Positions 57,076-60,899 of a stretch of DNA of 60,899 bases are shown one piece after another. Made by a program: the position numbers and the translations under genes. Below the pieces are notes generated by a model that did no database searches, was not told where the DNA came from, and worked only from the letters and a program-made list of their open reading frames with translations. The DNA comes from Pseudorhodobacter antarcticus (GTDB lineage Bacteria; Pseudomonadota; Alphaproteobacteria; Rhodobacterales; Rhodobacteraceae), in contig CAMAQR010000023.1 in the NCBI GenBank assembly GCA_945860375.1, positions 1-60,899 of the forward strand, given 5' to 3'. Position 1 is the stretch's first letter. Each line of letters opens with the position of its first letter.

Positions 57076-59526
57076 TCACTCCGCTGTGCGCAACAACGGC
57101 GTGATGATGCGAACGGCGACGCGGCGGTTGCGGGCCTCATCCTTCAAGGTGTCGATGCGCAATTCAGATTCGCCATAACCTTGGATCACCATGTTTTCCG
57201 GCGGGATGTCGAAATACTCGGTCAGCGCCAAGGCCACCGATTCCGCGCGGCGGTCTGACAGGGCAAGGTTCATCGCGGCCTTGCCTGTGGCATCCGTGTG
57301 CCCTTCGATCAGGAACATCTCGGCTGGGTTGTTGTCGATCATGTCCTGCATCAACTGGCCCAGATCGGCCAGATCTTCGGCCTCGCTGGCTTTGACGGCG
57401 GCGGAACCACTGTCGAAAGTGATGGTGTCGACGTCGATCATCGCCGCCAGCGCGCGCACTTCGGTGATCTCGCGGATCTGGCGCAGACTGAAGGTGCGTC
57501 CCAGTTTGGCGATGTCTTTGGCGGCCAAGGCGGCCTTCAGGTCAGCATCTTCGTCCTGCGTCGAGATCACCACACGTTTGGTGCGCGGCTTGGGCAGGTC
57601 TTTGATCACGACATATTCTTCGGGTTCCAGATCGTTGATCAGCACCAGCTCGCGGCCCAGATCATCATATTGCGCCCGGCGCAAAACCCGGCCCGAGGCG
57701 TCGCGGATGGTGACGATCTGGGTGCCGTCGGGACGTTCGACAATGGTGCGGGTCGATCCGTCACGGTAGGTTTCGGTACGCACGTTCGATCCCGGGCGAC
57801 GGATGACCGCATCATCATCCTTGTAGACCTGATAGGTGCCATCGGGTTTCAGCACGACCACGCGGTCGCCGGTGTTGGACACGACGCGGCGCTCTTCTTT
57901 CTTGTTGCCCTCGTTGATGATGGCACCCACGACCAAAGCGCCCAACACGACAAGCCCCACCTTTTCCAGATCGGACAGGCGGTTTTTCTTGCCATCTTCA
58001 ACAACCACAGGCGCAAGCGCGAACTCCTGGCTTGAGTTGCGGGCACTTTCTTCGGTCAGCATTTCGGTGACGGTCGCGACGGCTTCGGCGGGAACCTCCT
58101 GATCGGCAGGTTTGGTTTCGGTGGCGTCTATCGGGGCGGCCAAGGACGCCGCAGCACCCAAAGCCGCAGGGTCAATGGTTTCGGGTTCAGCCAGCAGGTT
58201 CGACAGGGTTTCGACTTCGGTTTCGGTGGGCACCAAAGCCTCGACCGGGGCGGCGGCTTCTTCGGTGGCGTCTGGTTCAGCGAACTTCAAGCCGGCGGCG
58301 GGGTCAATCAAGGTGCCATCTTCTTGCACCTTCAACTCGGTTTCAGCGGCGGCAAAGGCTGCGGCTTCTTCTTCAGCGATGCGGGCAGCGGTTTCGGGGT
58401 CGATCACTTCGACAGGGGCGGCTGGCTCGGTGGTTTCCGGGTCTGCCACAGGCTCTTCGATTGGAGCAGGTTCAACCGCTGGCTCTTCGGTCGGGACTGG
58501 CTCGACTGCCGGCTCTTCGGTTGGAACAGGCTCAGCCACCGGCTCTGCGGTCGGGGCAGGCTCTGCGGGCACCTCAATCGGGGCAGGCTCGACGACGGGG
58601 TCCGCAGGCGCCGCAACGGCTTCGTCGGCGGCGTCAGAGGCGGCAGTTGCAGCCGCTGCCTCATCAGCGGCGGCCTTGGCCACTGCGTCCTGATCGTTCG
58701 AGGCTGCGGTTGCGGCGGCTTCTTCTGCAGCCGCTTGATCTGCGGCGGCCTGTGCGGCAACCGCTTCGTCTTCGGCAGCCTGAGCGGCGGCGGCATCTGC
58801 GGCGGCGGCTTCATCCGCCACGGCCTGAGCAGCAGCGGCTTCATCGGCCACGGCTTGGGCTGCTGCGGCTTCTTCGGCAGCGGCTTGGTCGGCAGCCGCT
58901 TGGGCAGCTATGGCTTCTTCTTCGGCTGCGGCGGCGGCGGCGGCTTCTGCGGCGGCGGCTTCATCGGCTGCAGCTTGGGCAACGGCGGCTTCATCCGCGG
59001 CAGCTTGCGCTGCAGCGGCTTCTTCGGCAGCGATGGCTTCGGCGGCGGCAGCCTCTTCGGCGGCAGCTTGTTCAGCGGCGGCGGCTTCGGCTGCAGCGGC
59101 CTCTTCGGCGGCGGCTTGCTCGGCGGCTGCTTGTTCAGCGGCTGCTTGTTCAGCGGCGGCTTGCTCGGTAGCGGCGGCTTCGGCAGCGGCTGCTTCATCG
59201 GCGGCGGCTTGCTCGGCAGCGGCGGCTTCATCGGCGGCGGCTTGCTCGGCAGCGGCTTGCTCGGCAGCGGCGGCTTCATCGGCGGCGGCTTGCTCGGCAG
59301 CGGCTTGTTCGGCAGCGGCTTCGGCCATCGCTGCCTCTATCGCCATGGCCTGATCCACATAATCATCAGGACTGCAGGCCAGATCGGCAGACGGTTCGCA
59401 CAGGACCGACCCATCGGCGGCCACGACATAGCCGTCTTCGGTCAGGGTCTGCGCCAGCAAGGGCCAGGGCTGAACGTTGATCAGGGCCAAAGACAATGCG
59501 GTGGTCGAGTTCAATAAACGTTTCAT
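57076..59526 (-). CDS. OmpA-family protein with a very long Ala/Glu low-complexity region
   Basis: 816 residues, ATG at 59526 (MKRLLNSTTALSLALINVQP, signal peptide). Residues about 62-300 are repeats of the types AAAEQAA, AAADEAA and AAAAEAA. Residues about 302-395 are Pro/Glu/Val repeats (EPVPTEEPAVEP type). A hydrophobic helix lies near 519-537 (VGLVVLGALVVGAIINEG). The C-terminal OmpA domain (about 695-816) has FLIEGHTDATGKAAMNLALS and RNRRVAVRII. The low-complexity part probably spans the periplasm as a helix or coiled coil. Repeat number could vary among strains. Confidence 0.9.
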   Translation of the reverse strand: MKRLLNSTTALSLALINVQPWPLLAQTLTEDGYVVAADGSVLCEPSADLACSPDDYVDQAMAIEAAMAEAAAEQAAAEQAAADEAAAAEQAAAEQAAADEAAAAEQAAADEAAAAEAAATEQAAAEQAAAEQAAAEQAAAEEAAAAEAAAAEQAAAEEAAAAEAIAAEEAAAAQAAADEAAVAQAAADEAAAAEAAAAAAAEEEAIAAQAAADQAAAEEAAAAQAVADEAAAAQAVADEAAAADAAAAQAAEDEAVAAQAAADQAAAEEAAATAASNDQDAVAKAAADEAAAATAASDAADEAVAAPADPVVEPAPIEVPAEPAPTAEPVAEPVPTEEPAVEPVPTEEPAVEPAPIEEPVADPETTEPAAPVEVIDPETAARIAEEEAAAFAAAETELKVQEDGTLIDPAAGLKFAEPDATEEAAAPVEALVPTETEVETLSNLLAEPETIDPAALGAAASLAAPIDATETKPADQEVPAEAVATVTEMLTEESARNSSQEFALAPVVVEDGKKNRLSDLEKVGLVVLGALVVGAIINEGNKKEERRVVSNTGDRVVVLKPDGTYQVYKDDDAVIRRPGSNVRTETYRDGSTRTIVERPDGTQIVTIRDASGRVLRRAQYDDLGRELVLINDLEPEEYVVIKDLPKPRTKRVVISTQDEDADLKAALAAKDIAKLGRTFSLRQIREITEVRALAAMIDVDTITFDSGSAAVKASEAEDLADLGQLMQDMIDNNPAEMFLIEGHTDATGKAAMNLALSDRRAESVALALTEYFDIPPENMVIQGYGESELRIDTLKDEARNRRVAVRIITPLLRTAE

Positions 59527-59671
59527 AAGTCGTCCTTTCAAGGTCGGTCCATGGCCCAGCGGTTCGGTGCCCTCAGGACAGGGCGAATCCATCGGGCTGA
59601 TGGGGCGAGAAAACAGCAATACAGTCTGTTATGCGATAACATCGGGCGGAACTCAGCCCCCTTTCACGGGG

Positions 59672-60899
59672 TTACGGCGCGCTATCGCCTAGCAACTTCA
59701 TCAAGCGGTGTTTTTCTCCGGCGTCCCCGCCGTCCGAGATCACATCGCCCAGCGCCTGCAAGGACGCAATGGAATGTCCGGCGCGAAAGCTGTCGACATG
59801 CGGCAGCATCGCCCGGATGCCGCTGGCGCGCGGGGCAAAGCCTTGCCAGCGCAGCAGCGGGTTCAGCCAGATCAGACGGCGACAAGACAGATGCAGCCTT
59901 TGCATGGCTGCGCCCAAGGCGCCTTCGTCGTCGCGGTCAAGGCCATCGGTGATCAACACCACCACCGCCCCCTGCCCCAGCACCCGGCGCGACCAGTCTC
60001 GGTTGAACGCGGCCAGCGAAGTGCCAATGCGCGTGCCGCCCGACCAGTCCTGCGCCTCTGCTCCTGCCAGTTTCAACGCCTGATCGACGTCGCGGTTCCG
60101 CAGATGCCGGGTGATATTTGTCAGCCTTGTGCCAAAGGTGAAAGCATGCACCCGCGCCCAGCCCTGCCCGCGTTTGTTGGCCACGGCATGCGCGAAATGC
60201 AGCACCATGCGGCTGTATTGGCTCATTGACCCCGAGATATCGCAGATCACCACCAGATTGGGCCAGCGTTGGCGGGGCGCGCGGTGATAAAGCGCCATGA
60301 TCTCGCCGCCCGTGCGCAGGGCGGCCCGCATCGTGGCGCGCGGGTCAATGGCGCGGCCCTGCCCCGGCGCCATCCGCCGGGTGTGCAGCGGTTTGACGGG
60401 CAAGGAAAGCTTGGCCAGCATCTGTTTGGCCAGCGCCACCTCAGCCACTGACATCTGCTCAAAATCCAGCGTTTTCAGGCGTTCCTCGGCAGATTGCGTG
60501 GCGCTTGCGTCAATGTCGATCTGGCTGTCTTCGCCTTGGGTTTCGGGAAACTCTGGCGGTGGCGGGGCTTTGCCATCCAGCAACGCCTCGGCGGCACGTT
60601 TTTCGCCCGGATCGGCAAGGCGTTCTTCTTGGACGCCCCGAACGGACGGAATCAGGAACGACATCATCTGTTCCAGAAACTGCGGATCGCGCCAATACAA
60701 CCGAAAGATCTGATCGAACACCGCGCGCTCTTCGGGGCGGCTGACCAACACGGCTTGCAGGGCGTGGTAGAAATCCATCCGCTGGGTGAAGCCCACAGCA
60801 GCAATCGCCCGCACCGCCTCTATCACCCGGCCCGGACCAATCGGCAGACCCGCACGGCGCAGCGCACGGGCGAAATGCGCAATGTTCTGCGCCAGCTTG
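59672..60899 (-). CDS. VWA-domain protein, CoxE-like (partial, runs off the window)
   Basis: The frame is open to the window edge (first visible residues KLAQNIAHFARALRRAGLPI), so the N-terminal start is not seen. The C-terminal VWA domain has the MIDAS motif CDISGSMSQYSRMVLHFAHA and matching Thr/Asp segments WSGGTRIGTSLAAFN and VVVLITDGLDRDDEG. CoxE-type proteins work with a MoxR-type AAA+ ATPase in maturation of molybdenum enzymes or related complexes. That partner would be expected just beyond 60899. Confidence 0.9.
   Translation of the reverse strand, partial: KLAQNIAHFARALRRAGLPIGPGRVIEAVRAIAAVGFTQRMDFYHALQAVLVSRPEERAVFDQIFRLYWRDPQFLEQMMSFLIPSVRGVQEERLADPGEKRAAEALLDGKAPPPPEFPETQGEDSQIDIDASATQSAEERLKTLDFEQMSVAEVALAKQMLAKLSLPVKPLHTRRMAPGQGRAIDPRATMRAALRTGGEIMALYHRAPRQRWPNLVVICDISGSMSQYSRMVLHFAHAVANKRGQGWARVHAFTFGTRLTNITRHLRNRDVDQALKLAGAEAQDWSGGTRIGTSLAAFNRDWSRRVLGQGAVVVLITDGLDRDDEGALGAAMQRLHLSCRRLIWLNPLLRWQGFAPRASGIRAMLPHVDSFRAGHSIASLQALGDVISDGGDAGEKHRLMKLLGDSAP

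Noticed and set aside
58620..59345. CRISPR-like repeat pattern
   Set aside because: The regular short repeats are coding Ala/Glu units without unique spacers of constant length, so this is a low-complexity protein region and not a CRISPR array.
58324..59517. Long plus-strand open frames (up to 397 codons, Gly/Cys/Phe-rich) opposite the OmpA gene
   Set aside because: They are the antisense of the Ala-codon repeats; repeated GCG/GCC/GCA codons keep other frames open. The minus strand has a signal peptide, an OmpA domain and a terminator.

Overview
The window reads as chromosomal DNA of a Rhodobacteraceae/Paracoccaceae-type alphaproteobacterium. Support comes from the mutM–enoyl-CoA hydratase–rpsT–dnaA–dnaN–recF–gyrB order, the motB/flgE and flgJ/fliC flagellar modules typical of that group, several Rhodobacterales-type conserved hypotheticals, G+C-rich codon use, and short intergenic hairpin modules that recur in the window. 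The taxonomic call is inference from gene content, not from a marker-gene search.

Layout: 1-608 holds two decayed IS5-family transposase remnants. 671-5867 is a flagellar block (motB, flgE, flagellin, flgN-like, flgJ, fliK, flgD). It is visibly broken: flgE has lost its last codons and runs head-to-head into a flagellin gene cut after about 46 codons, so genes that normally lie between them are probably gone. 5868-8140 is ubiB/ubiE for ubiquinone synthesis, followed by mutM, an enoyl-CoA hydratase and rpsT. 10892-18774 is the replication cluster dnaA-dnaN-recF-gyrB, interrupted by a VOC-GNAT fusion gene and a LysE-type exporter. 18831-23508 has tRNA-Arg(CCT), a LacI-family regulator with probable autoregulatory operators, fadH and a heavily decayed GH3 beta-glucosidase pseudogene. 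23525-38478 is housekeeping and accessory metabolism in short, often 4-bp-overlapping operons (ilvD, an M23 peptidase, LysR, OmpA, CinA-like, map, rsmD, a FAD reductase, peroxiredoxin, PCD, FemAB-like, GDPD, RidA). 38649-45533 is envelope biology: a type I secretion ABC/HlyD pair, mlaA-mlaC and PBP1A. 45782-54010 has glnK-amtB, an aminotransferase, a sulfurtransferase, smpB, a small ion channel, a Hint-fold protein, an EamA exporter and dapA. 54180-60899 has a soluble lytic transglycosylase, another IS5 remnant, a very Ala-rich OmpA-family protein and a CoxE-like VWA protein cut by the window edge.

No CRISPR array, prophage, rRNA operon or obvious defence island is visible. The most unusual items are the flgE/flagellin rearrangement junction, the VOC-GNAT fusion, the low-complexity OmpA protein, a Hint protein without the expected nucleophile, a palindrome shared upstream of fadH and ridA, and a recurrent intergenic hairpin-plus-tail module. 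I see no clear candidate for a wholly new multi-gene system.
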